NCBI GenBank assembly: GCA_039881145.1
Contig: JAYKKI010000090.1
Coordinates: 7,351,501 to 7,415,500, forward strand
DNA from: Druceiella hillmani
Taxonomy: Eukaryota > Arthropoda > Insecta > Lepidoptera > Hepialidae
Direction: 5' to 3'
Length of the DNA stretch: 64,000 nt
Below the pieces are notes generated by a model. It was not told where the DNA came from. It worked only from the letters and a program-made list of their open reading frames with translations, and did not search any database. Below are positions 1-15,100 of this stretch, piece by piece (within the stretch, counting starts at the first letter, position 1; each line of letters begins with the position of its first letter). A program made the translations under genes and the position numbers.

Positions 1-792
1 CATTTTTCCATATAGTGGTTCTCTCCAATATTTCATTTTTGTTGACATAGTATATTGATTTCCTAACTTATATATGACATTAGACTTCAAAGCTACAAAC
101 CATGGAAAGTTTAATTGAAATCGACCTATTAGTTTTATTACTTACAGACTACATTAAAACAAACTTTTAATTACGCTTTAAATAATTTCACTTTTCCGCT
201 CGTTTGTTTGCCTTTGTCGAAACGTGTAACTGATTTTTAGAAACTTAAATTTCCAGGGTTATGAAATTTTAATCTCTTATTCTTCGTGACCAAATAAACG
301 TTTTATGTAAATCCCCGATTTCATTTATTTTGACTCAAAGTTATAAGGTAAATAAGTTATATATACCATGTAAGCCACGTAAAATATATGTTGACGTGAC
401 ACTTGTCACTGCCATTCGATTTCCTATTTTTGATGCTATATTAATATAAAATAAAAGACTAATCATTTTTGTTGAATTATGCTGTTTTATATAGGTATAT
501 TCCAATATATACGCCAATTTTAAATAATTAACTGATTTTTTTTATTATCACAAATACAAATTTTACCAAATGTTAGTGCTATCATAATTAGATACTTCGT
601 ACCGATTGTGTCATTGACTAGTGTTAATACTAAACTGCTTTAGACTCTGAAAAATGTTGAGAACGAAATAATAACGAATGCCCTAACAGGTTAGACAAAA
701 CATGACAGGTTATGCATAAAATAAATGTAAAATAAAACTATATAATTGTTAGTAGAACACATAAAATTATCGATATTCATATACGTATTTAT

Positions 793-795
<3 letters not shown>
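1..795. other. AT-rich non-coding stretch
   Basis: No open frame, RNA gene or transposon domain was recognised here. The only open frames on either strand are short and driven by the adjacent TA repeat. Confidence 0.6.

Positions 796-880
<85 letters not shown>
796..880. repeat. (TA)n microsatellite
   Basis: Nearly pure alternating TA of about 80 bp, ending in a single CA interruption. Apparent reading frames through it encode only alternating Ile-Tyr and are artefacts. Confidence 0.97.
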
Positions 881-4176
<3,296 letters not shown>

Positions 4177-4185
4177 TACACACAC

Positions 4186-4247
<62 letters not shown>

Positions 4248-4249
4248 AG

Positions 4250-4295
<46 letters not shown>
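4177..4295. repeat. Compound (CA)n-(TA)n microsatellite
   Basis: A short CA run passes directly into about 105 bp of TA, interrupted once by a TGTATAGATATG segment. Confidence 0.97.
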
Positions 4296-4300
<5 letters not shown>

Positions 4301-4889
4301 TAATTGTTTAAACTATATAGATGTACGATTATTCACTACAAACTGTTTACTTGTATTCAACGTCTACATCTTCAACATTTTGAGGAAGTCTACCTAAATC
4401 AGCATAATTACTAAATAGTTGTATATTCAGTTAACCAGCGAACTTAATAAATATATTGCGTTAAATCTACGAAACTTGGGTAGTTTTCATACAAACCGTA
4501 AGAGCTGCGCGTGCCTATTACCAGTTAAATTATATAACCATTGTTTTATTAGAACTAAAAAGTGTTTTTATGGGGTAAATATTTTTAAGCAGATTACTCC
4601 CATTAGGACGTGTATTATTTTTCGCCTTATTGTTATTATTCATATTCCGCTAATTCTTGGATTCTTTTTCATTTATTTATGGTCAGGCACTCTCCTGCTT
4701 TGCCAAGTTAGGTGTCCTACCTTGAGTCATCATTAGTGTTAGATTAGGTTAGGTGCGCCGAATTTTTTTACACTGCGACCACGATGCCGGTGGCCTATAT
4801 CTCGCTCGATGTCTCATGATAATGTTAGGTATATACTTTACTGAATAGCTATTGTTTCATTCCTTTATGCTACTATATCACAAAACGTT
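4296..4889. other. Non-coding stretch
   Basis: Nothing recognised with confidence. It borders the 3-prime side of the minus-strand LINE relic and may include its untranslated tail. Confidence 0.45.
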
Positions 4890-5325
4890 GCTTTTTAAGT
4901 AACAGGAACAACTTCAAGCGATATTCCGATATACTAATAGCGTATTTGGTCTGTAAGCAAAGCCAAGTACCCATCGTAGCAATTTAATTTTGTGCGTAGT
5001 GTCTTCATTTTTCTTCAAGATTGAGTAGCACCTCGGGCCACACAAAGTGGGTCTACGGTAGTCTGGTATACTTTGCCTGATATTTTAAAAGGATCAACAG
5101 CCAGTTCCTATTTCTAGGCGGTCAACATCTTTATCTAAGTGTGCATGAGCGTCGATGTAAAACCGAGGTATTTAAAAAGGAATATTTTGAGTATTGGTAT
5201 ATTTTTTATTCCTATGGTATATCCTATTGCTTCAGTACATTCAATATCTTCTTTCATGAATTCAATTGTTATGCGTCTGATTCCTAATTCGCAACTCCCA
5301 ATTTCTTCCAATCATAAGTTTAAGA
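4890..5325 (-). pseudogene. Non-LTR retrotransposon reverse transcriptase relic, C-terminal part
   Basis: Minus-strand translation, with frame changes, shows the order typical of the region after the RT catalytic core in insect LINEs. A FKYLGFTST segment (family pattern FKYLGS) is followed by a LDKDVDRLEIGTG-like stretch, then KISGKVYQTTVDPL (family pattern KGKVYKTVVRP), then KKNEDTTHKIKLLRWVLGF (family pattern H..EMKMLRW..G). At least three stops or frameshifts break it and the catalytic palm motifs are not seen. It lies just left of segmental copy C1. The clade (RTE, Jockey or CR1-like) cannot be fixed by eye. The evidence is motif order only. Confidence 0.5.
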
Positions 5326-5679
5326 TTTGTTGAAATTATTTCTCTGCCATATGAACACTTTCTTTGCTTTGAACTTTTTTGCTACGAATAAAATATCGCC
5401 ATTATAATATATACTATTTTACGTCTAAAATCAGTATTTTTAAAGACCTGGTTCAATAAGTTTTCTTTTGGAACCATGCAGCACGTGAAAACTTTAACAA
5501 AACCGTAGAACCAACGGCAGGTAAATGATACAGTTACTGTTCGTTTACTTTTATCCGAATAATTCTGCAAACCTTTCACTTTACCGGATAGAGCAACGCC
5601 CTAAAGAAAATGGGGGTCAGTAAACAACGGGTGGTTCAGTTCACGGCTATTTTGTATCGTCCAATAAATTATGGGTGAA
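5326..5679. other. Non-coding stretch next to the duplication edge
   Basis: Nothing recognised. It separates the LINE relic from the approximate left edge of copy C1. Short open frames on the minus strand have no support. Confidence 0.45.
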
Positions 5680-7688
5680 GTTGAATTGTGCCGTACTGTT
5701 TCATGACAATCTACAAATTCCCCTTTATTTTGTAAATTTTTCTTATTTTTTCTACGATTATTGTTAGAAAGTTTCTTACTTTTCCTAACTATCATTCTAA
5801 AGGTTAAACTATGAAGAGTTAATAATCTTGATATTGATTATACTATTAAACTTTGAATGTATATTAATTTTCCAAAAAAGAAAATAAATTAACCCGCAAA
5901 TACCTCAAAAGTCAAACACTCAAAAATATTAATGTGAAAATATTAAGGGTGGGCGGAATTTTGATTTATTTGTAATTCCGTCTAATGTATAGGATATCGT
6001 TTTTGTAATACTTCATGTACACATTATATGACTTTATATTGCAACATCTCTTATGTAGTATAAAAAACAAATTTTTGAAAACTTCTTCTTAATTGGAAGA
6101 GACAACTCCTGCAGCAGTATGTCCGCCATATGCACCATACATTATAATTGTCAAATAATTACATAAATGTGCTATCGTCATGAATTTTTTCCGATTTTTG
6201 ACACTATCGTTTAAAACTGGTTACCAAATATTTTGTTGATTCATATTTAACGAAGAACATTTCGTATCAAACATGACACTTCATATTTTATATTGCTTCT
6301 TTGTTCCTCACTGATGTAATATTTGATTTTATTTTGATGGAATCAAAAAAAGGAAAAACTCCATTTTCTATGTTTACGTAATTTAACTACTCCTTCCTGT
6401 AAAGTTTCTTCACAATATGTACTTTCAAATTATTTTTCTACTTTAACTTTTCTGTTTTGTTCTTTCATTTTTTTCAACGACATATAATATTATAATTCAA
6501 CGTTTTGTAAAGTTTAATTGTTTTAAGTACATCATTTGGAAGTTATTGCCATTCTTTAAAAACGAAATGAATTACAGTACCTACAATCGATGTAAGGTGC
6601 ATTGAGTTTATAGTATTTTGATTAACGACAGGAGATTGTTTGTGCAAAGTTAACTTCGTGTTGGATACATTGTGCTGAATTATTATTTTTAATATTTCGA
6701 AGATGTATCAACTGAAGAAAAATATTAATGTCGTCCTTCTTTAAGGTCTTAATGTTAACTTGTTTCGTGTAGCAAACTTCATTTGACAACTTTGTTTTAT
6801 TTATTATAGAGTGATTACACATGCCGTAAATAATGTCAGTAAAAATGTAAAACATGGGAGGGTTAGTTAAAAGGAAGTCGTGGACATCCTCTGTTGACCG
6901 ACAATATAACATTTCCTAATTGATATGTCATAAATGTTTTACATAAAAAACTGGCCAACTGCCCATCAAACCATGCATAACCTAGAGATCCATAGGGGTG
7001 TATATCTTACGAAATAGTTAATGAAAATTTAGCAAAATAATATTAATCGAAGGGAATTAAATGAGAGTATCTTGATTTTTTTCACATTTTTAAAATTCTC
7101 AAAGCGAGTTCTTATATAAATATTTACTTATTATTACATTACTTTTTATTTATATTCCTTTGACTGATACCTCTACAACTGTCGACATAATGCTAAATAA
7201 TCGTCTCAAAGTCCGCCATGAAACAGCGTTGGAACGGGCGAGCATTACGACGGCGGACACAGGGTTAAGTGCCGTGTGTCTATAAATCCGATGCCGGAGC
7301 CGTACGAAAACCTCACGTAATTAGACAAAAGGCACTTCGATGTATTTATATGACTACTAGCCGCATTGACCTTCTACAAGTGAGTACTTTTTACGCAAGT
7401 TCCAATCCGGTGAAAGTGCAAAAATTGTTGAAAAGCTGTCAGTATTTCAAGAGTTCTCAAGAAATAAGAACGGTTCTTTAGTAATATTTAAAAGATTATT
7501 TAGCAATGGTGAGGAGATATAATGTTAAATATACGAATCATTTTCGAAATAACTATATATTTTTGGAAATGGATATGATAATACCATGGAACAGACTCGG
7601 AAAATTTTTTGAAGACGGCCTACGTAGTTGATATTAATGTGTCGCGTATTGACATTTTTCTCTTTTCGTTCAAAAGTTATCGATAAGA

Positions 7689-7721
7689 TTCTAGAATATT
7701 GTATACAGGCGAGTATAAATA
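7689..7721 (+). promoter_or_regulatory. Heat-shock-element-like site and TATA box upstream of a mariner relic
   Basis: TTCtaGAAtaTTg at 7,689-7,701 gives two perfect and one imperfect inverted nTTCn/nGAAn units with correct five-base spacing. TATAAATA follows at 7,714-7,721. The mariner-type frame resumes about 190 bp downstream, so this lies where that transposase promoter would be. The HSE and TATA are seen directly. Function as a promoter is inferred from position and from the similar arrangement at 37,710. Confidence 0.45.
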
Positions 7722-7910
7722 AGGGTGCGTCAGAGCTGCGTGATCGTTCCATTTATTGATCACTTCCGGTACGAACGCACGTGAAAATGGATTTAATACG
7801 ATGTATTCGCATTCTTCTACTTTATTAATTTAATTTCAACTGTTTAGTAGCGTAAGCTGTAGGAAACATATGTGAGTCTGTGAAAGAAAATGCAGTGTTC
7901 TATAATATGC

Positions 7911-8223
7911 CAGTAAATTGTTTTCGACGCTTCTCTAAAAGAAAAAACGAACTGGAAGATCTACCGCATGAAGAACGAAGTGTGACAATTATCACCGACC
8001 GTTTACTGTATCTCATTTAAGAACATCCGCGTAGAAATACTTGGCAATTAGCAGAAGAACTCGAATACGACGGTCGATCAAGATTTAAGAGAATTGGGTA
8101 AAGAGCAGACATAGTCAGTGTATCCCGTATGAGTTAGGCCAAGATAAGGTTGCGGAAAAACTGAAGAAAAAAGAAGAAATTGTGTACCTCTCACATAATA
8201 ATGTCCGCTCTCACATAGCATAG
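7911..8223 (+). pseudogene. Mariner-like transposase relic, internally deleted
   Basis: The + translation begins CFRRFSKRKNELEDLPHEE and continues through DRLLYLI, a stop, EHPRRNTWQLAEEL and FKRIG. This matches the second helix-turn-helix region of mariner transposases (family patterns W..RF..GN..LED.PR.GRP and DPR.T.RELAE.L). After a frameshift the linker motif appears as CIPYELGQDKVAEKLKK (family pattern W.P.EL). It then jumps to NNVRSHIA, which resembles the DNARPHIA block around the second catalytic Asp, here Asn. The first catalytic Asp and about 100 residues are missing between these parts. The N-terminal ~50 residues are not readable and no terminal repeats were found. It is a dead, MITE-like deletion derivative. 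Confidence 0.7.
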
Positions 8224-11200
8224 ACTACTTGTAATTAAATAATTGAACTAGACTGAATTAATTTGGTGCAGTCTTCTTATTTATTAGAACTGTCCACGTC
8301 TTATTATCACCTCTTTAGATCATTGTAGGTTTATGTTACAGAGAAACAATTTGATATTTAAGAGCAACTAAGAAAGTGATTAGGTAATTTTGTCGATAAT
8401 TTTAAAGAATTATTTTATGAAAAGAAATTATGTTTTTGTCACAACGAGGGCAAAAGGTCGTGGATAATGGTGGACTATACTTTGATTAATTTAAACTGTT
8501 TACATGCTAAAAAATAATAAATGTTTTTTAAATGAACATTTTCATATAATTTTGTAACAACCTAATATTATTATGAAATTGTGACTGAATTTTGCGTTTT
8601 TTTTGTTTTGAGTTTTTGCAATGGATTATATGAGCCATTTATCAAAAACATGCATACGAGAATTTGGAGAGGACAAATATCGTATTTAATTTTTTTTTAT
8701 ATGTCCTGTATCTAGTATCATATATTATATTAACATTTATATTTTGCTTTAGATAACTTCTTTAAATACTCCTTTAAAAACTATAGTGGGCGTGAACAAA
8801 ACACCCAAAACAATTATTTTGAAATTTGTGTGTCACTTTAGGTATCATTTGAAAGGGTTTTTTATAAGAATTCGGTAATATTTTCAGAACATTTAATTGT
8901 ATATTTGTTATTATAAAAAATACGCGGGAATAGAACATTCTTCCCCCTTTATTTCCGAAAATACTGAACCAAAAATAATGAAAAAACCGATTTTGGTAAA
9001 CTTTGATTAGAAGATTACCGTAGACTTATATTATCCCATAAGTTAGAATATTTGAAATATTCATCATGTTTTTAAGCCTGTGAAAAGTAATATTTGTAAA
9101 TCGTTTTGCAGAAATGGTACTAGTAGAAAGTCTATAAATATATGTACGAAACCCTCGTGGTGTGAGTCCTACTTGCGCTTGGCAAGTTTTTTAGTAGTGT
9201 TCGATGTATTCTAAGTCGATTGAGACTTGGTAATATCTTACTATTAAATTAGAAGCTTATAACTCGCATTGAATAATTTTTTTTATCAAACTTTTAATAA
9301 TTTTTTTGTAACTTTTCTAAATAATTTTTGAATTAACAGCAATTTAGCGTGTCCACTTGAAACCTAGAGGTTACGTGAGAGAGCTTTTTGTGTTATGTGG
9401 TTATAAGAATTACCGTGGTTATTTATTGCAATAAAAAAACAATTTTGAAAAGATTGAGTATTTGCCTGTTGATTGAAATAAATTAACATAAAACCATCGT
9501 TTTTTTCAAGTCATAGAAAAATATGTATACAATTTACGTTTATTAATAAGAAGGAATCTTTTTATGTCTTGCTTGAATTTATACAACAAAATTATCGCAG
9601 CGTACTAGATTAACATTAGATATTGTTCAGTAATTTGTAAATATTAATATTATTCTGTTAAGAAGCAAGTAGGTGCTACGTTAATTGAGAGCAGACCGAA
9701 TATGGGATTGGCCACTTTAGTTGACGTCTTGATGACTGCCACGCAGTGGTATAAAATGACATTTCGCAAGTCAACTCTTATTTAGTACAAACATTTTTTC
9801 ATGAAAACATTATTTTATAAATATAATTGATAATACTAAATGATCTTTTTATATTTTACTCATTTCCAAACATCTGAATCTGTTTTGCATTATTCAAGAA
9901 TCTAACAAATATTTTTTTAATGGAGCAAAAATGCAGTTATTTGTTTAAAGTAAAGTTCAATGCTTTTAAAACTTGTTTTTTTATTTAAATTAATTATAAT
10001 AAGCAAAATAAAAGGGCAAAGGTTTATTGCAGCACATAGGAAAACAGAAATCTCTGCAAAGCATAAAGATTATCACTTTGGAATTTTTTCATAAAGCATA
10101 GATTTCACTTTTATTATTATTTGTAGCACATATATTTTATATAGTTTCGAGGGTTTCAATTCAGAAATGAAAAAAAAGGAACCCATGCCAGATCAAAGTA
10201 GTAGCTTAGAATTTATTATTTGGGTGATAATGCCTTTTATTCCACATAACCATCTACAGTATTATAAATGATAACATAGACATTTTACAGTGGGCAAATG
10301 AAGGACGATGTTAATTTCTTTTTGATTCCGTCAATTGAAAGAAAAAATTATGCAAATTCCGAAAGTATTTTACATTGCAAATTTTCCACAAAAATATGAT
10401 GCCTTCAACCTCTGGAACCGGTTCTGTTTATATTACGAGAAGGAAAAAACATTATTAAAATTCACCTAAATATTTCCGGAAAATAAAATCTTTTCAAAAA
10501 CTTTATGTTTTTACGACAGTTAAGATAGAGTGGGTAATATGATAACTGGGCGAATAAAAATATTAATACTCAATTAAACTATTAATATAGAAGTACTACC
10601 TAACCTAAATGTTCATATGTTCCTTAGTATGTACGAAATTCTCGTAACGTGAGTTTTGCTCGTAATTCAAAAGTTTCATATAACGTGCAATATTGTTAAC
10701 ACATATAGATACATATGGCCTTTACTACGACTGAGAATAAAACTGAAAGTTAAGCAAGCCGGAATTTTTTATAACAGAAGAAGACGGCTTTTGTTTTTCG
10801 CCGGCTTCTCCATTACCTTATATGTTGCACTTGTTACGTTCTCAATTCTCAGTACGCTAATTTACACTATCAAGAGAATGTAAATTTCACTTTGAAAATT
10901 ACAGTAGTACTTAAATACTAGCTTGCTCATTTAATTCTTCATTCACATAATTCGGGACTCGCAGATCTTCAACACATGTCGTGTTACAAAAGTCCGCGGG
11001 TCCCGACCCGTTCTCAATTTTTGTGAACCGCAAAAGAATTGCACTTCTCCGACTAGTTGTTTAAAAGGGATGGCCATTTAATGAACGCACAGTGAATGCA
11101 GCAACAAAATCTCATCCCGACAGCGATATTGTACATTTAAGCTCGCTCTTACTAATTTGAGAATGGTACCAGAGAAAGAGTTGTATCGCCTTTTACTAAG

Positions 11201-11530
11201 AGGTAGGCTGTTAGATAGTGGAAGATAAATCTACAAATTAATTTTGTTGACTGCTGGGGTGCCATGTGTGTAATTTGAATTGACTTTCTTCGAAGTTATT
11301 AAAAAACAAAAAAAAGGCTTATACAGATAATTATAAATTATAACAGGTTATCGAATAATATTAACATGATAATGAGATTAAATTATTTTTTCTGATAAAA
11401 TTTTTCAAGTAATTTCCAGGATTCTGTACCTCAAAGCGGTAAACAAACCCCTTACAAAATTACTCACATGTTCGTCAGTCACGACTATTCTTCACAGAAA
11501 CCGTTTGACGTATTGAGATTAGGCATAGTA

Positions 11531-11578
11531 GTAAAGCATATTAACCCGGATACCAGTATGCGGGTTAATATGCTTTAC
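11531..11578. repeat. Near-perfect 48-bp palindrome with a 2-nt spacer
   Basis: The left arm is 11,531-11,553 and the right arm 11,556-11,578. They are reverse complements at 22 of 23 positions, separated only by CA. It sits in a part of C1 that has no clear counterpart in C2. The near-identity of the arms in otherwise heavily diverged DNA implies that the structure is recent. Confidence 0.95.
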
Positions 11579-13947
11579 GTTAATATACTCACGGCACTAG
11601 ACCGAACATTTTTCATTGACTCTCAAAAAATATGTTCACATGAAAATTTAAAGGAGAGGGAGGAGGCAAATTAAGTGCTTCAAAAATATTGTAAATTCTG
11701 TATGTACGTAGATTGTGAATTCCGTAGCTGTTTATAGATTATAAGGATATCAACAATATTTTCTTTTAATTTTTGATACCGTAGCTTCAAAGATGTACGG
11801 AATAACATGCGATATTTCTTAAACTATTGAAGCTAAAGTTATGATGAAGAAATTATAAGAACCTACACAAAGGTTGCAGTAAAACAAAAACAATGGATTC
11901 TAGATGTAATATTTTAAAGATATTTTTGATGTTGTATGTGTCTACTCTATTTAACAATATTACGTGTCATAAATAAAATGATTCAAATATAAACAGTAAT
12001 GGTAGACTATTATTATATATAAAAATTAGATAAGGTACGGACCTTAAGAGGAAAAATGAAATCTTTCCATGATCACTCACATGTATATTACTTGACGTAG
12101 AATCGTCAAAGACACAGTAATAAAACATTTTTCACCCATAAACATCTCAATAGCTAACACTTGAAAATATTTATTTGGGAATCTTCAAAATTCCTTTTTC
12201 ATAATTTTAGGTGATATATGTTCAGAGATATAATGGAAAGTATGCGAAAATAATATGCACACCCCTTTTATTTTCGGAAATACTCAATCTAAAATTATTA
12301 AAGAATGGGGTTTTTAGAATCTTACGTGCAGATTATAGGAAAATTATAGCGATTATTCCAGATCTTAAAACTTTTAAAATATGTGATGTTTTTATGCCTG
12401 TAAAAAATAAAGCGTGCGATATATTTACATTATAAAAATTAATAATTTATACAGTTTAATAGAAACTTGATATACCTTTGAATTTTTATAAGTACCTTAG
12501 TTTGTGTGGAAATTTAGTAGTGCCATTTCTACTCGTGCTCGAGTTGTTTTCTTTTTATTATGACTTATTTATTATTATTTATAAAATTAGTACTATGAAT
12601 ATTTCTTGTGTGATTTAAGGTTACTTTAGCTCGTTAAACTTGTAGTTATTGAGAAAAAGGCCGCAGGTATTTGTTTATTCTCTCCTTTTACCTCCGCAAC
12701 TAAATTTAATCTAAAATTTCATAACAAAATAAAAATTAGAATTCGAGAAAGGCCGACTACAAAGCCTATTTTGCATGATTATATTTATAATGGAATTCCT
12801 TCAAAGGTGAGGTTGGAAGCTTATTGCGATTCGCTTTATGTGGTACTGGGTGGCGCGACGACAAATCGTGAAACGCGGTCCAAAAAGCGTCGTGGGTGAC
12901 ATCTGACTGGAGTTAGATTCTGTAATACGTGCGATAATTTCATATTTTGTCCATGTTCTGGGACTTCAAAAATTGCAACATGTATTTACTACATCGAGAA
13001 ATAAAATTTATAAGGTCGGGAAAAAGCATTAGTTAGAGGCGTTGCATACCTTGGCGTGGGTTGCTTAAATGGTTAAAAGTTTTTGGAAATGATACTATGA
13101 TTTTGCTCATGAATTCTTGAATAAAGTACACTGCAGTATAAGTGTCTGATAAAACATACTCTATATCAAACGCTTAACGGTTTCATGGCTTATTATACAA
13201 AGCTTTCTTAATGCCTTCACATTAAATTTGAAATGATCTTTCTTAGTTTATGTAGATAACATTTTTCTTCCCTACCGTAATTTTATGACGATTAATATAA
13301 TAATTTTTGTAATGTATACAATTAAGCAAAGTTATAATCGCGGGCATGTGAAAGCCCGGAACATGTCAATGCATGAAAAATTAGTCTACCCGTATGAAGC
13401 TGGATCATGTTGCTCGCATTAAATATGTTATATAAATTTTATATTAAAATAATTATTAATATTTTATATAAAATTTGCACAGATTGTGCTAATTGGCAAC
13501 ACAAAATCATAACCGAATTAAAATTTGGCAGAAATGTTTTTTCACGTGTGTCTACAACTTGCAATATATATATCAAAACGACCGGTTTTAAGGAGAGTTT
13601 TAAAAATACTTTTTAAAACTATTCAGCTGCGATTTGAGCTTCTTCTGTGTTATAATGTATGTGGAAAAAGAATCTCCAAAGAAACACATTCAACAATGAC
13701 GGACAATTTTCATATGAACACTTCATGTGGTCTAGTACGAATCGTTTGTTTTCATTGTTTTACTTCGTCGGTAAAAGACATACTAGGCAATATAGTAAAA
13801 TTAAGTATTTAAAAATTAAAAACAATCAAATGCGAGTGTGCTTGGTTCCGTAACTCGTTTGAAATAAATTTACATGATAAATCATCACTATTATAGCTAT
13901 AAATATGTAATAATACCTAATATAATTAAAAAGGATGACATATACAG

Positions 13948-13992
13948 ACACACACACACACGCATATATATATATATATATATGTATATATA
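13948..13992. repeat. Compound (CA)n-(TA)n microsatellite
   Basis: About 14 bp of CA followed by about 30 bp of TA with one TG interruption. It lies within copy C1. Confidence 0.95.
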
Positions 13993-14039
13993 GACATTAT
14001 CGCAAAATTTCAAAAGCGGTAACATCTAGTCTCATCGTT

Positions 14040-14130
14040 TTCTTTTTCCTACAACTTTTCAGAAGGCTTCTAAAACTCCTTTTTTCATAATTTTAGATTT
14101 AGTAGTTTCGGAAATAAGGGGGATGAATAT
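14040..14130 (-). repeat. Reverse-orientation copy of a dispersed module
   Basis: TTTTTTCATAATTTTAGAT followed by a CGGAAATAAGGGGG block is the reverse complement of a sequence found in + orientation near 8,940, 12,250, 17,175, 19,490 and 21,840 (pattern CCCCTTATTTC...AACCAAAAATTATGAAAAA). A third inverted example lies at about 59,990-60,050. There is no coding signal. Confidence 0.5.
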
Positions 14131-14461
14131 ATTTTGCATTTGTTTGAACGTATGCTGCCTGTTATAACAAAGAAACACTTGCTTCGAAATCCTTATTATT
14201 AGCCTTCTGAAATAATACTCTATGAACTGAAATTAGTTTTCCATCACAAGCTAATGTTTAGAATATTTTCTTTAAGTATTTATTGGGAGATGATTCCCCA
14301 TCTTCCGGTACTTTCAAATTAATATATTTAAATATTTTTATGCTTTTCCTATTTAGCTAGGTCCTACATTAACTATTTCAAATTAACAGAGTAAATATTT
14401 ATCTCTAAAATTGTATGGGGATTATTCCGAAATGATAAAACTGCGGTACCGTAGTGGACGA

Positions 14462-14830
14462 ATGGATACTCCGACGACCAGGGAAAAGACAAAATCATGT
14501 TTGAAAACGGAACATAAAATAAAACAGAAAAGATTAAAAAAAACCGAATAAAATTTAATAATATTTCAAACATAATTTCAAATCTATCACAGCAAACAAT
14601 CTTAATGTCCGTAATCAAAACATCTCGGTAGCGACGGCGTCTCTTGAATTCTTCCACGTAGATGCGTTTATTGAAAAGGAAATAACGTATGTGCATCGGC
14701 AGGAAGCACTTAAAAAGTAGTGCGCCATCCGGTTTCGGCGCTCGGTCACAAGAAACGAGCGCCAACTCTGCGGGCAACCTCCGAGCCGCGAATCCCCAGA
14801 GCGTAATAATAAGTTGTAAATATTTACTAA
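14462..14830 (+). pseudogene. Broken counterpart of the C2 98-codon frame
   Basis: It starts ATG and reads MDTPTTREKTKSCLKTEHKI, closely matching the start of the frame at 23,987. It then stops at a lysine-rich run and continues in another phase as ANNLNVRNQNISVATAS, FFHVDAFIEKEITYVHR and CAIRF. The same residue order is intact in C2, so C1 carries the same frame broken by indels and one stop. Product unknown. Some of the shared residues rest on synonymous or conservative changes, which is why it is listed. Confidence 0.4.
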
Positions 14831-15100
14831 ATGCAGTTACGAAAATTATGAAATTGGTTTATATTTGGATTAAGTGCTTTTTTAATTTGTTTTCTTTAAT
14901 TTTCCTTTCAGAATTAATATCAATATTTAAAAATATTTGAATGGAAATACTATGTTCCCTTAAACGTTTATATGTGACTAAGTGTACAAGGAATCTACGT
15001 GGTAAGAGTAGTATTCGTACTTTACAACAGGTATCATTTCCAGTCGTTTTCATCACGGGCATGCTGGGTTTCCACACTTTACACTTTAGAATTTATATAT

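Larger units (their letters stand above)
5680..15100 (+). repeat. Segmental duplication, copy C1
   Basis: A ~9.4 kb segment that is collinear with 16,470-24,560. Matching anchors in the same order include 5,700/16,490, 6,580-6,660/18,118-18,200, 7,226-7,330/18,708-18,800, 9,150/19,740, 10,380-10,420/20,610-20,650, 10,980-11,160/21,240-21,440 and 14,400-14,830/23,930-24,340. Many substitutions and indels separate the copies, so the event is old. C1 alone carries the mariner relic near 7.7-8.2 kb and the palindrome at 11,531. Between anchors the sequence is AT-rich with no intact gene. Confidence 0.8.

Noticed and set aside
4733..4760. TTAGATTAGGTTAGG as insect telomeric repeat
   Set aside because: Only two adjacent TTAGG-like units; too short to indicate telomeric DNA.
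14373..14777. 134-codon minus-strand frame
   Set aside because: It lies opposite the C1 remnant of the shared + frame, has no motif, and is not open in C2.
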